Shown here: positions 9,401 through 19,334 of the stretch, piece by piece
How positions within the stretch are numbered: position 1 is the stretch's first letter
How the letters are laid out: the number at the start of each line of letters is the position of its first letter
Assembly: GCA_049841135.1 (NCBI GenBank)
Contig: JASGHK010000004.1
Location: 620,001 to 684,000, forward strand
Reading direction: 5' to 3'
Length of the DNA stretch: 64,000 nucleotides
Origin: JACRCT01 sp049841135
GTDB lineage: Bacteria; Myxococcota; Myxococcia; Myxococcales; UBA5297
Program-made: the position numbers and the translations under genes
Notes under the pieces: generated by a model
What the model was told of the DNA's origin: nothing
The model's database searches: none
The model's input: the letters and a program-made list of their open reading frames with translations, nothing else

Positions 9401-9632
9401 GGAAGGGGTGCCTCGTCGGTCGGGTCGTTGAAGTCGTTGGAGCGCCGACATTCTAGCCGCCCGCCGCCCGAGCCCGCCCCCCGTTCTGCGCGGTCCAGTG
9501 CAGGGCCGGCCGGATGACCGGCGATCCGCGAGCATGGCCGACGGTTGCCAGAGGTCAGTCCCTGGTTAGGTTCCGGGCACGTTTCGGGCCTTCTCGCCCG
9601 TTCCAGGGAGTGGGAGGAAGCAGGAGCAGTCC

Positions 9633-10572
9633 ATGTCGACCTCATCCAGGACCTTGCCGATGGCGCCGAGCGGGCAGCGGCACGTGCGCGGCCACCGGCT
9701 GGGCAACTATCTGAAGACCGCGGTGCTGATGGCCGGCCTGACGGCGCTCTTCCTGGCGGTCGGCGAACGGCTCGGCGGGCCGCGAGGCATGCTCTTCTCT
9801 GGCCTGTTCGTCGTCGTGATGAACGCGGTCACCTTCTGGTTCAGCGACCGGATCGCGTTGGCGCTCAACCGCGCGGTCCCGCTCACGCCCGGCCAACTCC
9901 CCTGGCTGCAGGATCTGGTCGCCTCGCTCGCGCGTCGGGCAGACTTGCCGATGCCGCGCCTCTACGTCATCCCCACCGACGCGCCCAACGCCTTCGCCAC
10001 CGGCCGCAGCCCGAGCCACGCCGCGGTCGCCGTCACCGAGGGCATCCTGCGGATCCTCGACCGCCGCGAGCTGGCTGGCGTGCTGGCGCACGAGCTGTCG
10101 CACGTGAAGAACCGCGACACGCTCATCTCCACGATCGCCGCGACCCTGGCGGGCATCATCACCCAGGTCGCGCGGCTGGCCTTCTGGTTCGGAGGAGCGT
10201 TCCTGGGCGGAGGCCGCAGCCGGGACGACGAGGACCACGGCTCGATCCTGGGCAGCCTCGGCATGCTCATCGTCGCGCCCATCGCCGCCATGCTGCTGCA
10301 GCTGGCCATCAGCCGCTCGCGCGAGTACGGGGCCGACGCTTCGGGCGCGGCGCTGGCGGAGGACCCGGACGCCCTGGCCAACGCGCTCCTGAAGCTCGAG
10401 CGCGGAGCGGAGGCTCGTCCACTACGACCAGGCGCCGGCGACCGCGCCGCTGTTCATCGTCAACCCGCTGACCGGCAGCGGCGGGCTGCTCAAGCTCTTC
10501 TCCACGCACCCGTCCACCGAGGAGCGGGTGAAGCGGCTGCGGGCGATGGCCCACGGGGGCCTCGTCCGCTGA
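9633..10572 (+). CDS. htpX: HtpX-like M48 membrane metalloprotease (one frameshift)
   Basis: About 312 residues. Two N-terminal membrane helices (about 27-70) are followed by the zinc-protease motif HELSH (153-157), further membrane-embedded helices and the downstream SREYGADASGA segment that supplies the third zinc ligand (Glu). HtpX degrades misfolded membrane proteins under envelope stress. The frame breaks at 10410-10416, where GAGGCTC replaces an expected GAGCTC. After correction the C-terminus reads LVHYDQAPATAPLFIVNPL and ends in STHPSTEERVKRLRAM, the normal family ending. Confidence 0.9.
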
Positions 10573-10587
10573 CGCGCGCGACTCGAC

Positions 10588-11276
10588 TCAGCGCTGCGGC
10601 CGCGTGACCAGGCCGCGGAGCTCCTGGAGCTGGTCGGTCGTCTCCTGGACCACGGCGAAGAGGAGCTTCACCGCGAGGCCGGGCTCGCGGCGCATCAGCG
10701 CCATCAGATCGCTGCGCGCCACCTTGAGCAGCAGGCAGTCTTCGAGGACGACCACGCGCACGGGGCTCGGCGCCACGGTGAGGACCGACTCGGCGCCGAA
10801 CGACCAGCCCCGCTCGTGCACGCCGTCGACCTTGCCCACCCCCTCGACGTCGACCTTGCCCGAGGCGAGCACCCCGAACGACTCCATCAGCTGGCCGGTC
10901 TGGGCGAGGACCGTCCCCTTCTCCTCGAACGACTCCTGGACGATGCCGTCGAGGCTGGCCAGCTCCTCGGGGCTGAGGTGGGCGAACAGCTTGCACACCT
11001 TGAGCCCCTCGAGGCGGATGGACCGGCCGAAGAACTCCTGGGTCTTGTCGTTGGTCGGGGCGGGTCCTCGGGTCGGCGGCAGGAAAGCGAACTCGTCGAG
11101 GGCGACGCGTGGGTGCTCTCCCGCCCAGCCTCGGGCGGCGGCGGCGGACCGGGCAGCGGGTCCGCCACCAGTCCGAGGATGTTGCGGATCTCGGAGTCGG
11201 TGGCGGCGCGCGTTTCCATGGGCGTGGCCAGCGGATCGCGCGGGGCGCCCTGCTTGGAATTGGCGTCGTTGGACAT
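10588..11276 (-). CDS. Cyclic-nucleotide-binding-domain protein (frameshifted)
   Basis: A roughly 229-residue protein in two frames. The N-terminal part (MSNDANSKQG onward) is a disordered, Pro-rich leader. The C-terminal part, from about residue 70, is a CRP-type cNMP-binding fold starting IRLEGLKVCKLFAHLS, with FEEKGTVLAQ and GWSFGAESVL matching the phosphate-binding region. No DNA-binding helix follows, so it is a stand-alone effector-binding protein. The shift lies between about 11105 and 11140 and cannot be pinned down; GAGGCTGGGCGGGAG there may hold two extra bases. Confidence 0.7.
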
Positions 11277-11372
11277 CGGTCCCTCCCGACCTCGTCCGGC
11301 GCTTCGCTCCCCACCGAGCGAAGTCTCCTGATCGTCCGGCGCGAACCGCAGTCTACTCGCGCTCCGGCGAAG

Positions 11373-11771
11373 TCAATGCTCGCTGTAGCGCAGCACCACC
11401 AGCAAGCAGCTCCCGTCGCCGATGACGTTGAGCCCCGCCTTCTCGGCGCGCTCGATGGCCGCCGGGCTCTCCGCCCCGGGCTGCATCCAGACGTGCTTGA
11501 TGCCCTTCCGGATGGCGGCGTCGACCACCTTCTCGGTGACCTCGGGCGGCGTGATGATCGACAGGGCGTCGACCTCGGGCGGCAGCTCCTCGACCTTCGC
11601 GACCGCGGCCAGGCCCTCGACGGTCTTCTCCTTCGGGTTGACCGGGACGACCGTCCGGCCCGCCTGCTGGTAGCAGCGCAGGACCTTGTTCCCGTACTTC
11701 TCGCGGTTGGTGGAGGCGCCCACCACCCCGAACGCCTTGGCCTTCAAGAAGGTCGCGATCCTGTCTTCCAT
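11373..11771 (-). CDS. CoA-binding domain protein (YccU-like)
   Basis: A 132-residue single-domain Rossmann protein of the CoA_binding_2 family. Visible are FGVVGASTNREKYGNKV at the nucleotide loop, VVPVNPKEK, LSIITPPEVT and HVWMQPGAES, all family hallmarks. The family binds CoA or acyl-CoA, but its physiological role is unsettled. It stands alone between two oppositely oriented genes. Confidence 0.88.
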   Translation of the reverse strand: MEDRIATFLKAKAFGVVGASTNREKYGNKVLRCYQQAGRTVVPVNPKEKTVEGLAAVAKVEELPPEVDALSIITPPEVTEKVVDAAIRKGIKHVWMQPGAESPAAIERAEKAGLNVIGDGSCLLVVLRYSEH

Positions 11772-11890
11772 GGTCCCTCTTCAGCGGCGCTTGGGCGGGG
11801 AATCCGCCCGACGGCGGCCGATACTCTGCCACGAGACTTCGGTCCGGAGGGAAGCGCCGAAACGAACTCGCAACCGTAGGATTCTCGGCC

Positions 11891-11920
11891 TTGCCGGAAG
11901 GTTCAGCGGCGGCGTAGCAT
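11891..11920 (+). promoter_or_regulatory. Putative promoter giving a leaderless start
   Basis: TTGCCG (11891-11896), an 18 bp spacer and TAGCAT (11915-11920) lie only 7 bp before the ATG at 11928. There is no ribosome binding site in between. If this is the promoter, transcription would start at or next to the start codon. Confidence 0.35.
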
Positions 11921-11927
11921 CGCCGCG

Positions 11928-13264
11928 ATGCGAAACGCCCTTTTTGCCCTCCTCTCGCTGCTTTGCCTCGTCCCCGCAACCGCGTCGGCCAAGGACGACG
12001 GCTTCACGACCGACGAGGAAGTCCTCGACGGCAAGGCCCCCGCGGGCAGCAAGCCCAAGCCGAAGAAGAAGCCGGACGGCTCGGCTCCGACCCACGCGGG
12101 CGAGCTCCCCCAAGGTCCGCTGGCGGTGGTGATCGTCGCCAAGGACCCGGGCGCGACCGAGACCGCCGTCGCCTTCGAAGCTGCCGTGACCCGCTTCGTC
12201 GACAGCGATGGGCGCCTCTCCTCGGTCGACCTGCTCAAGGTCCTGGGCGGCGAGCCGACGCGCGCCGAGACGCCCAATGCGGCCATCGAGAGCTTCAAGA
12301 AGGGCAAGGACGCCTACGACAACCTCGACCCCGAGGGCGCCGCCAAGGAGTTCATGGAGGGCCTGAAGGTCCTGGCCGGGGACCCGGCAACCGCGAGCCC
12401 CCCGAAGATCGCCCGCGCCCTCACCTGGGTCGGCGCCGCCCACCTCATCAACGGCGACAACGCCAAGGCCGCCGACTCCTTCACCCGCGCGACGGTGATG
12501 TCGCCCGCCTACCAGCCCGACCCGAACGAGTTCTCGCCGGACATCCTGGCGGCTTTCAAGGAAGCCAAGGACAAGGTCGCTGCGGGTCCCAAGGGTGACC
12601 TGACCGTCTCCTCCAACGCCTCCCCCACCTACGTGACCGTCGACGAGGTCGAGCGCGGCGTCGCCCCCGTGACCATCAAGGGCCTGCCCGCCGGCCGGCA
12701 CCACGTCGTCGTCAAGAGCCGCGGCCACCAGCCTTGGGCCACCTTCGTCGAGGTCCAGGGCAACGGCGGCACCACCGCCAGCGCCGACCTGAAGACGCTT
12801 CCCCAGGCCGACCGCTTCCGCAAGGCGGTGGAGATCGCCCAGACCGAGCTCGAAGGAGACCAAGCCGGCCTTCGGGGTTCAGGAGATTGCCGCGGCCCTC
12901 AACGCCCGCCACGTCGTCATCGGCGTCGCGACCTCCGCCGGCGCTGCTGGCGCCACCATCGAGCTCGTCGCCTTCGACGTGGCCGCCCGCCGCCGGGCCA
13001 CCGGGCTGAAGAAGGACCTCTCGGCCAGCGCGGCGACCTTCCCCAACGACGCGCAGATCGATCTCCACCCGCATCGTCGACGACCTCTTGCGCAACGACC
13101 CCATCGGGGCCGGCCCCAGCGTCCCCGTCACGTCCCAGTCCTGGTTCTGGCCGGTCATCGGCGCCGTCGGAGCCGCGGTGGTCGCGGGTGCGGCCGCGGG
13201 GGTCATCTACGCCACCCTCCCCGAGGGCCACAAGAGCGGGCTGGTCATCACCGGCATCCCCTGA
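11928..13264 (+). CDS. PEGA-domain envelope protein (two frameshifts)
   Basis: About 444 residues after correction. A signal peptide (1-21, cut after TASA) precedes a Lys/Pro-rich region, a TPR-like helical part (about 120-220) and a PEGA-type beta domain (DLTVSSNASPTYVTVDEVE through VEVQGNGGT). The C-terminus carries one membrane helix (WFWPVIGAVGAAVVAGAAAG) and a short tail. Similar myxobacterial proteins sit in the envelope with unknown jobs. Breaks occur near 12852-12858 (GAAGGAG, one extra base) and 13054-13065 (CAGATCGATCTC, one extra base). Confidence 0.72.
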
Positions 13265-13426
13265 GCCTCTTTGAAGGTGCGGGCCCCAAGGCTCGCCTTC
13301 GAGGAGCGCGTGGCAGGACGGACACGGTCTGACCGTGCCAAGCCTTTGAAATCGCTGGGCTTGGCGTTCGGCATGTCAGTCGCATCGGTCAACGGGGGGA
13401 CGCACAGATCCGTCGCGGCCCCTGGT

Positions 13427-13467
13427 CCGTTGTAAGGAACCGAAGCGCGCTCCGTGGTTCCTAACGG
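13427..13467. repeat. Inverted repeat upstream of the VWA gene
   Basis: The arms are CCGTTGTAAGGAACC (13427-13441) and GGTTCCTAACGG (13456-13467), pairing perfectly over AGGAACC/GGTTCCT plus the CCGTT/AACGG ends, with a 14-base loop. It ends 28 bp before the start codon at 13496. It could be an operator or an mRNA hairpin; no T-run follows, so a terminator is unlikely. Confidence 0.5.
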
Positions 13468-13495
13468 GACGAGCCCTGGCTTTGGGAGGTCGGTC

Positions 13496-14921
13496 ATGAA
13501 GAAGACGGCGGTGATGTTCGGTCTGGCAGCGGTCCTCGGCGTCGTGGCCCTGATCCTGATGCTGCTCCCCAAGGTCGAGCCGACGGCCAAGCCGCCGACC
13601 GAGCCGACGACGACTCCCTCGACTCCGGTCGTGGTCACCCCACCTCCCGGCCCGCAGACCGGCGGTGACGTGCTCAAGCTGACCGCCTCCCTCTCGGACC
13701 CGTACGTGCTGGCCGGCGCCACCCGCGAGGTCTTCCTGAAGGCCGACATCGAAGCCGCCAACGTGGCCGGCACCACCCGCGCCCCGGTGAACCTCGCGCT
13801 GGTGCTCGACCGCTCGGGCTCGATGGCCGGCGAGAAGATCGACCAGTGCCGGCTCGCCGCACGCCAGCTCGTCCAGCAGCTCGACTCGCGCGACCGCTTC
13901 GCGCTCATCACCTTCGGCTCCGACGTGACCACCCTCATCAGCTCCACGCTCGCCACCCCCGACGCCAAGACCCGCATGCTGGCGGCCATCGACTCCATCG
14001 CCGAGCTGGGCGGCACCAACATGTCCGGGGGCGTCGAGGCGGCCGTGGCCGAGCTCGACCGCTACCGCAGCGACTTCGGGGTCTCGCGCATCGTGCTGAT
14101 GAGCGACGGCCAGGCGAACGAGGGCATCTCCGACGCCAGCGGCCTGGCCTCGATGGCGCGGCGCATCTCCAGCCAGAACCTGACCCTCTCCTCCATCGGC
14201 GTCGGCCTGGACTTCAACGAGCGGGTGATGGAGTCCATCGCCGAGTACGGCGGCGGCAGCTACCACTTCCTCTCCAACGCCGAGCAGCTGGGCAACATCT
14301 TTGGCGGGGAAGCTCAAGCAGGCGGTCGCCACCGTCGCCATCGGCACCTCGCTCTCGATCACCCCGGCCGCGGGCGTCACCGTGGCCGACGTCTACGGCT
14401 ACTTCAGCGAGAGCGCCGTCGGCGCGACCTCCATCCGCCTGCCCGACTTCACCAGCGGCCAGAAGCGCAAGGTCGTCGTCCGCCTGCTCGTCCCCGCCTC
14501 CGCGCCCGGCAACATCGAGGTCGCGAAGGTCGCGCTCAACTACGTCGACGTGAACAAGAGCCACGCCGCCGGCTCGGTCAACGTCACCGTCGCCGCCGCG
14601 GTCACCCCCGACTCGACCATCGTCCTCACCAACCGCAACAAGGACGTCGCCGCCGTGGCCGCGCACGCCAACGCGCTGCAGGCCATGCGCAAGGCCAGCG
14701 CTTTCGCCCAGGACGGCCGGCGCGACGAGGCCGAGCAGAACATCGAGGCGGCCAAGGCGGTGCTGCAGAAGGCCGAGGCCGAGTTCGGCAAGAACGCCGA
14801 GCTGGACCAGGCGATGGGCGAGGCCAGCGCGTTCGAGGGCGCCCTCGCAGCCCCCGCCGGCTCGGCCCCGGTCAACGCCGCCGCCAAGCGGATCCACGCT
14901 TTCTCGAACTCGGCACGGTAG
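13496..14921 (+). CDS. VWA-domain protein, membrane-anchored (one frameshift)
   Basis: About 474 residues. One N-terminal membrane helix (about 5-22), a Pro/Thr linker, then a von Willebrand A domain with the metal-binding MIDAS motif DRSGSM near residue 106 and the TNMSGG and MSDGQAN segments that complete it. After it comes a beta-rich region and a helical tail (about 395-470, HANALQAMRKASAFAQ onward). Relatives bind proteins at the cell surface. The break at 14309-14315 reads GAAGCTC for an expected GAGCTC. The start was chosen for GGAGG 8 bp upstream. Confidence 0.8.
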
Positions 14922-14998
14922 GATTCGCCGCGGGCTGAGGAACGCTCACCACTTCGAGCTCCAACCCGCCCGCGCACCGCCTTCAGGAGACCTCGTCC

Positions 14999-16278
14999 AT
15001 GCCAGCCGTGACCTTCGCCGACCACGAGGGATTTCAGAAGACGGTGCTGCGTGCCTCGGCGGGCGGAGCGGCGGCGGGCCTGGCGATGTACGGGCTGACG
15101 CAGCTGCCCTACCCGCTGGCCATCTCCGAGGGCTACACGCTGGTGCCCTTCGTCTGCGCCGCGGCGGCAGCGGCGGCCTGCGGCAAGACCTGGAAGGGCC
15201 GGCTGGCGTACGGAATCCTGGGCGGCCTGTCGGGCCTGCTGCCCTGGCTCGCCGGCTCGCACCCGACCTTCTGGCTAGCCGCAGCCGGCGCTGGCGTGGG
15301 CTCGCTCTTCGCGCACTTCCGGCAGAAGGAGACGGGCAAGGAGATCTCCGTCGGCAAGACGCGCATGGGCAAGGCCTCCTACGCGGCCGCGGCCGGGCTC
15401 TCCGCGCTGGCCATCCTGGCGGGCCGGGCGGTGGTCGAAGCCTTCACCACCCGCGGGCTGCTCGAGGGCCTGCTCCCCGCGCCGCTCATCGCCATGACCA
15501 TCACTGCGGTGCTGGCGTTCTTCATGTCGCTGGGCAGCGCCGGCGCCCACGTCGCCCAAGATCCAGATCCGGTGGAGAAGCTCTACGCCGCGATGCAGCC
15601 CGAGCTCACCGGCGACCTCAAGCTGCTGGCCGGCCGGGCGATGACCAACTACCGGCGCTGCGCGGAGATCCTGGCCAACAGCGAGGCCGGGTTCGCGCGC
15701 CAGCAGCTCTCCAAGTCGCTCAACGACGTCACCCTGCGCATCCTCGAGCTGGGCCGCCGCTGGCAGAACATCGACCGTGAGCTGGGTGAGCGCGCCGAGT
15801 CCGAGGATCAACCAGCGCCTGGCCGAGCTGCGCAAGCTCAAGGAGACGCTCAAGGACGAGGCCGCCAAGCGCCAGCTCTCCGGCGCCGAATCTGCGGTGA
15901 TGGCCGAGCTGCAGCAGCTGGACCGCATCCGCCGCGGCCGCGAGCGGGTGGTCGCCCGCCTGCACGGCGAGATGGCGGTCCTGGACCGCACCCGCCTGGC
16001 GCTCTTGTCCCTGAAGACCTCCGACGCCCACCTGCGCGCCGCCGAGCTTCTCGGCGCTCTCGGACAGCCTGGCCTCGGTGGCCCGCGAGATGGACTGCGA
16101 GGCCGAGGCGGTGGACGAGATCATCAGCAAGGTCGTCGACCCCAGGCAGGTCGGGATGCCCGAGCCGGTGATGGAGAAGATCGGCGAGATCCAGGCGCCC
16201 GCCGCCGCCCCGGCCGTCGCCACCGCCGAGGTTGCGCCCCTCGCGAACGCTGCTCCCTCCGAGAAGGCCAAGGCGTAG
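14999..16278 (+). CDS. Membrane protein with long coiled-coil tail, unknown function (two frameshifts)
   Basis: About 425 residues. Four to five membrane helices in the first 180 residues are followed by a long helical, charge-rich region (about 190-390; RLAELRKLKETLKDEAAKR and similar) that should form a coiled coil, and an Ala/Pro tail. No family is recognised. It lies directly before the zinc-ribbon gene. Breaks at 15803-15809 (GAGGATC, expected GAGATC) and 16044-16050 (GAGCTTC, expected GAGCTC) both fit the window-wide pattern. Confidence 0.65.
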
Positions 16279-16288
16279 ACTGCCGCAC

Positions 16289-17015
16289 ATGCCTGCCTTG
16301 ACCTGCCCCGGCTGCAAAGCCGAGATGACCGAGAGCACCTCGAGCGACATCGCGGTCGACGTCTGTCCCAGCTGCAGCGGCCTGTGGCTGGATGCGGGCG
16401 AGTTCGAGAAGCTGGGCGGAGAGCTGCCCAAGGGCGGCGTGCCCTACGGCGGCGAGCGCCGCTGCCCCCGGTGCGACATGCCGATGGACCTGCGGCCCAG
16501 CAAGGTCGCCGAGCTCGACATCTGCCCCCGCTGCCACGGGATGTACCTCGACAAGACCGAGCTCAACCTGCTCGTGAAGGTCGCGCAGATCGCCACCGAG
16601 GACCTGGCCCGCGTCCAGCCACCCACGCCGCGCAAGAAGGGCGCCGCCCCGACCGACGGCCGCTTCGCGAAGATCACCAACCAGCCCACCGAGCCGCGCT
16701 TCATCTGCGGCGAGTGCAAGCGCCCGCGGCCCATGAGCGAGCAGGTCATCGGCGCGCGGACGACCATCTGCACCGACTGCGCCGGCCTCAAGCACATCGC
16801 GGCCGACCCGGTGGCGCGTCGCAAGGCCGAGCTGTCGAAGCTCAAGCCGTCCGCCCCGGCTCCTGGCAAGCCAGCGCCCAACCCCGCGCGCGCCACCCCG
16901 GCCGACGACGACATCGTCTCCGACCTGCTCTTCGGCCGCCGGCGCCCGGCGAGCTTCCGACTTCGACGCCGCCGCCAGCGGCCTCGTGGACCTCATCAAC
17001 CACCTGCTCAAGTGA
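16289..17015 (+). CDS. TFIIB-type zinc-ribbon protein (one frameshift)
   Basis: About 241 residues with two N-terminal zf-TFIIB ribbons: CPGCKAEM with CPSCSGLWLD, then CPRCDMPM with CPRCHGMYLD. A third ribbon (CGECKRPR with CTDC) lies near residue 145. A charged Pro/Lys-rich tail follows. The family has no settled function; many members are small cytoplasmic metal-binding proteins. The break at 16951-16957 (GAGCTTC for GAGCTC) comes 20 codons before the end, and correcting it gives the ending LVDLINHLLK. A -10-like TAGACT lies 7 bp before the ATG. Confidence 0.75.
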
Positions 17016-17542
17016 ACGCCCTCGTGCCCAGGCTCGCGCTCCTCCCTTTTCTGCTGCTGCTCGCCTCCTGCAATGAGACCCGCCAGGCCTCGCCGGACCG
17101 CGCCAGCTCCACCCCCAGCCCCGCCGTCACCGAGCCGGAGCCCCCCATGCTCAGCCAGCGAGGGAAGGTCGAGATCAAGACCCGCGACGGCAAGGAGTAC
17201 CTGCTCGACGTGGAGATCGCCTCGGACGACCCGTCGCGCGCCCGCGGGCTGATGTTCCGCAGGACGATGCCCGAGATGGCCGGGATGATCTTCGTCTTCC
17301 CGGAGGTCGCCGAGCACCGCTTCTGGATGAAGAACACGCTCCTCAGCCTGGACATGCTCTTCATCGCGGCGGACGGGACCGTCATCGGCATCGTGGAGCG
17401 CGCGGAGCCGCAGACGACCACCGGACGCGCGGTCGAGGGCGACTCGAAGTACGTACTCGAGGTCAACGGCGGCTGGTGCCAGAAGCACGGCGTCGCGGCG
17501 GGAGACAGGATTCGGCTGATGGGGATGTACGACCTGAAGTAA
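17012..17542 (+). CDS. DUF192 lipoprotein
   Basis: A 176-residue protein starting with GTG, whose last bases overlap the TGA of the zinc-ribbon gene (GTGA), so the two are translationally coupled. The signal peptide ends in lipobox LLASC. The mature part is a DUF192 barrel with RARGLMFRRTMPE, GMIFVFPE and FWMKNTLLSLDMLFI, the family signature. DUF192 proteins are periplasmic or extracytoplasmic and of unknown biochemical role. Confidence 0.88.
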   Translation: MNALVPRLALLPFLLLLASCNETRQASPDRASSTPSPAVTEPEPPMLSQRGKVEIKTRDGKEYLLDVEIASDDPSRARGLMFRRTMPEMAGMIFVFPEVAEHRFWMKNTLLSLDMLFIAADGTVIGIVERAEPQTTTGRAVEGDSKYVLEVNGGWCQKHGVAAGDRIRLMGMYDLK

Positions 17543-17827
17543 GGCCAGACGCCCAGAGGGGCGAATCGGCGCGAGTGCCGGCGGCTGAAGCCGCGCCTGA
17601 CATTTCGAAGCCCGCCTGCGCGGGCTGAAGAGACGACGGAACATCAGTCGCGAAGCAGATGAACAGCGACTGGCAAACCTCGACTTGCCTGTCCTACTCG
17701 CACCCGAACGATCCGTCACCACTGAGCCCGCGAAGGCGGGCTTGGCATTTTCAGGCGCGACTTCAGTCGCCGGCAGGCGCCCGTGCCACGGACGTCCGCG
17801 CCGCCCGCGCCGCCCGCGCCGCCCGCG
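17543..17827. repeat. Cluster of REP-like hairpins
   Basis: No gene. At least four short palindromes: GCGGCT-GA-AGCCGC (17581-17594), AGCCCGC/GCGGGCT (17609-17626), AGCCCGC/GCGGGCT (17725-17742) and GCGACT-TC-AGTCGC (17757-17770). They follow the pattern GCGRCT plus GAAG, typical of dispersed extragenic palindromes. The right end (about 17797-17832) has a 9-bp tandem repeat of GCCGCCCGC that runs into the 3' end of the metallophosphoesterase gene. Confidence 0.65.
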
Positions 17828-18763
17828 CTACCGCGTCCCCACCAGCTCGATCAGCGCCAGCTCCGGCCGGCAGAGGAAGCGGATGGCTGGCGCCGGCCTG
17901 GGCTCGAACCCGACGCCCCGGTTGACATAGAGCGTCGTCTCCCCGACCCGGTACTCGCCCATCTCGTACTTCTTGTCGAACTTGGAGAGCGTCACCAGCG
18001 CCCCGAAGAAGGGCATGCGGATCTGCCCACCGTGCGTGTGGCCGGCGAGGTAGAGCGTGGGCTTGAACGGCGCCAAGTCCTCGACCAGATCCGGCGAGTG
18101 GTACGCGACGAGCGTCGGCCGGTCCTCCGGGGCAGCTCTCAGGCAGTCGTCGAGCCGTTCGCCGAAGCCGAAGACCGCGCCGCAGAGCGTCAGCTCGCCT
18201 CCCGGGGTCGTCACCGCCCGGCCCACCAGCTCGATGCCCGCGTCCCCGAAGACGCCCCCTTTGTTGTGCCTCCAGGTCTCGTGATTCCCGCGGACGAGGT
18301 AGCGCCCGAGCGGCGCCGGCATCTGGCGCAGGATCGCCCGGAACTTCTCCAGGTCCTCGTCCTCCGTCGCCGCATCGCCAGTGAAGACGATGAGGTCCGG
18401 CTTGAGCTTCGCCACTCGCTCTGGCAGCGAGTCGATCACCGCGCTGGGCCCGTCGATATGGGTGTCGCTGAAGTGGACGATGCGCAGCCGCTTCCCCGCC
18501 GCGAGCAGCGGCGTCTTCACCTCGAGGTGCGTCACCTCGAGCCAGCCCGGCTCGACGAAAACCGCCCAGGCGAAGCACCCCAGCTCGACGACGAAGAGCC
18601 CTCCGAACCCCACGGCCCAGAGGCGCATCTCGCGGGTGACGAGCTTGCGGCGAATTCGTGCCCAGGCGACTCGAACCACCGCGGACAGTCCCAGCCCGGT
18701 GACCCCAGCGACGAGCAGCCCGACGATCGCGGTGCGGAAGAGGCCGGCCTCCATCGAGCCCAT
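17828..18763 (-). CDS. Membrane-anchored metallophosphoesterase
   Basis: 311 residues. Two N-terminal membrane helices (about 8-28 and 48-66) are followed by a calcineurin-like phosphoesterase domain facing either side of the membrane. Metal and catalytic motifs are intact: FSDTHID, FTGDA, RGNHE and GHTHGGQ. It resembles YkuE/YaeI enzymes, which hydrolyse phosphodiester or pyrophosphate bonds in lipids such as UDP-diacylglucosamine. It probably shares a transcript with the thioesterase gene 7 bp upstream. Confidence 0.88.
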   Translation of the reverse strand: MGSMEAGLFRTAIVGLLVAGVTGLGLSAVVRVAWARIRRKLVTREMRLWAVGFGGLFVVELGCFAWAVFVEPGWLEVTHLEVKTPLLAAGKRLRIVHFSDTHIDGPSAVIDSLPERVAKLKPDLIVFTGDAATEDEDLEKFRAILRQMPAPLGRYLVRGNHETWRHNKGGVFGDAGIELVGRAVTTPGGELTLCGAVFGFGERLDDCLRAAPEDRPTLVAYHSPDLVEDLAPFKPTLYLAGHTHGGQIRMPFFGALVTLSKFDKKYEMGEYRVGETTLYVNRGVGFEPRPAPAIRFLCRPELALIELVGTR

Positions 18764-18770
18764 CGCCTGC

Positions 18771-19248
18771 TCACCCCTCCGACTTGGCCGCCGCCAGCCG
18801 GTTCTCGCGGCGCAGCTGCGCGGCGGCGAAGGCGGCGCGCTCCTCGTCGGTCTCGAGCAGCAGCGGCGGCACGCGGGTCGGGTTGCGCTCCTCGTCCAGC
18901 GCCACGAAGGTCAGGTAGGCGCTGGTGCACAGCTTGCGCTCGCCGCTCTTCAGGTCCTCGGAATGGACGGTGACCCCCACCTCCATCGAGCTTCTTGAAG
19001 GCCGCCAGCACCCGCGCCTCCAGCACCGCCACCTCGCCCACCTGGATGGGCGAGTGGAAGGTGAGCGCATCCATCAGCACGGTCACGCACGGCCGGCGGG
19101 CGTGGCGGGCGGCGCAGATGCCCGCGGCGATGTCGATCCACTGCATGACGCGCCCGCCGAAGATGGTGCCCAGCGGGTTGGCGTCCGAGGGAAGCACCAG
19201 CTCGGTCATCTCGACGCGGGAGTCGCGGGGGGACTTGCCCTGCAGCAT
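18771..19248 (-). CDS. Acyl-CoA thioesterase, YciA/BFIT type (one frameshift)
   Basis: About 158 residues with a hotdog fold. The active-site helix motif DANPLGTIFGGRVMQWID is complete, and HARRPCVTVLMDALTF follows. Members hydrolyse acyl-CoA esters in the cytoplasm. The coding strand reads GAAGCTC at 18988-18994 where GAGCTC is expected; with the correction the sequence continues FKSSMEVGVTVHSED. The C-terminus ends in a charged helix. Confidence 0.87.
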
Positions 19249-19263
19249 GGAGGCCTCCGGGGA

Positions 19264-19282
19264 GCAGGCCTTTTTGGCCTGC
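19264..19282. repeat. Perfect hairpin between kinase and thioesterase genes
   Basis: GCAGGCC-TTTTT-GGCCTGC is a 7-bp stem with a 5-base loop, placed between the thioesterase start (19248) and the upstream kinase stop (19335). It may end or attenuate transcription leaving the kinase gene, but no U-run follows the stem. Confidence 0.45.
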
Positions 19283-19334
19283 AGCGCATCGATAGGCTAG
19301 CGGCCTGCCTCGTCCGGCGCCCGCGCCGATTCCG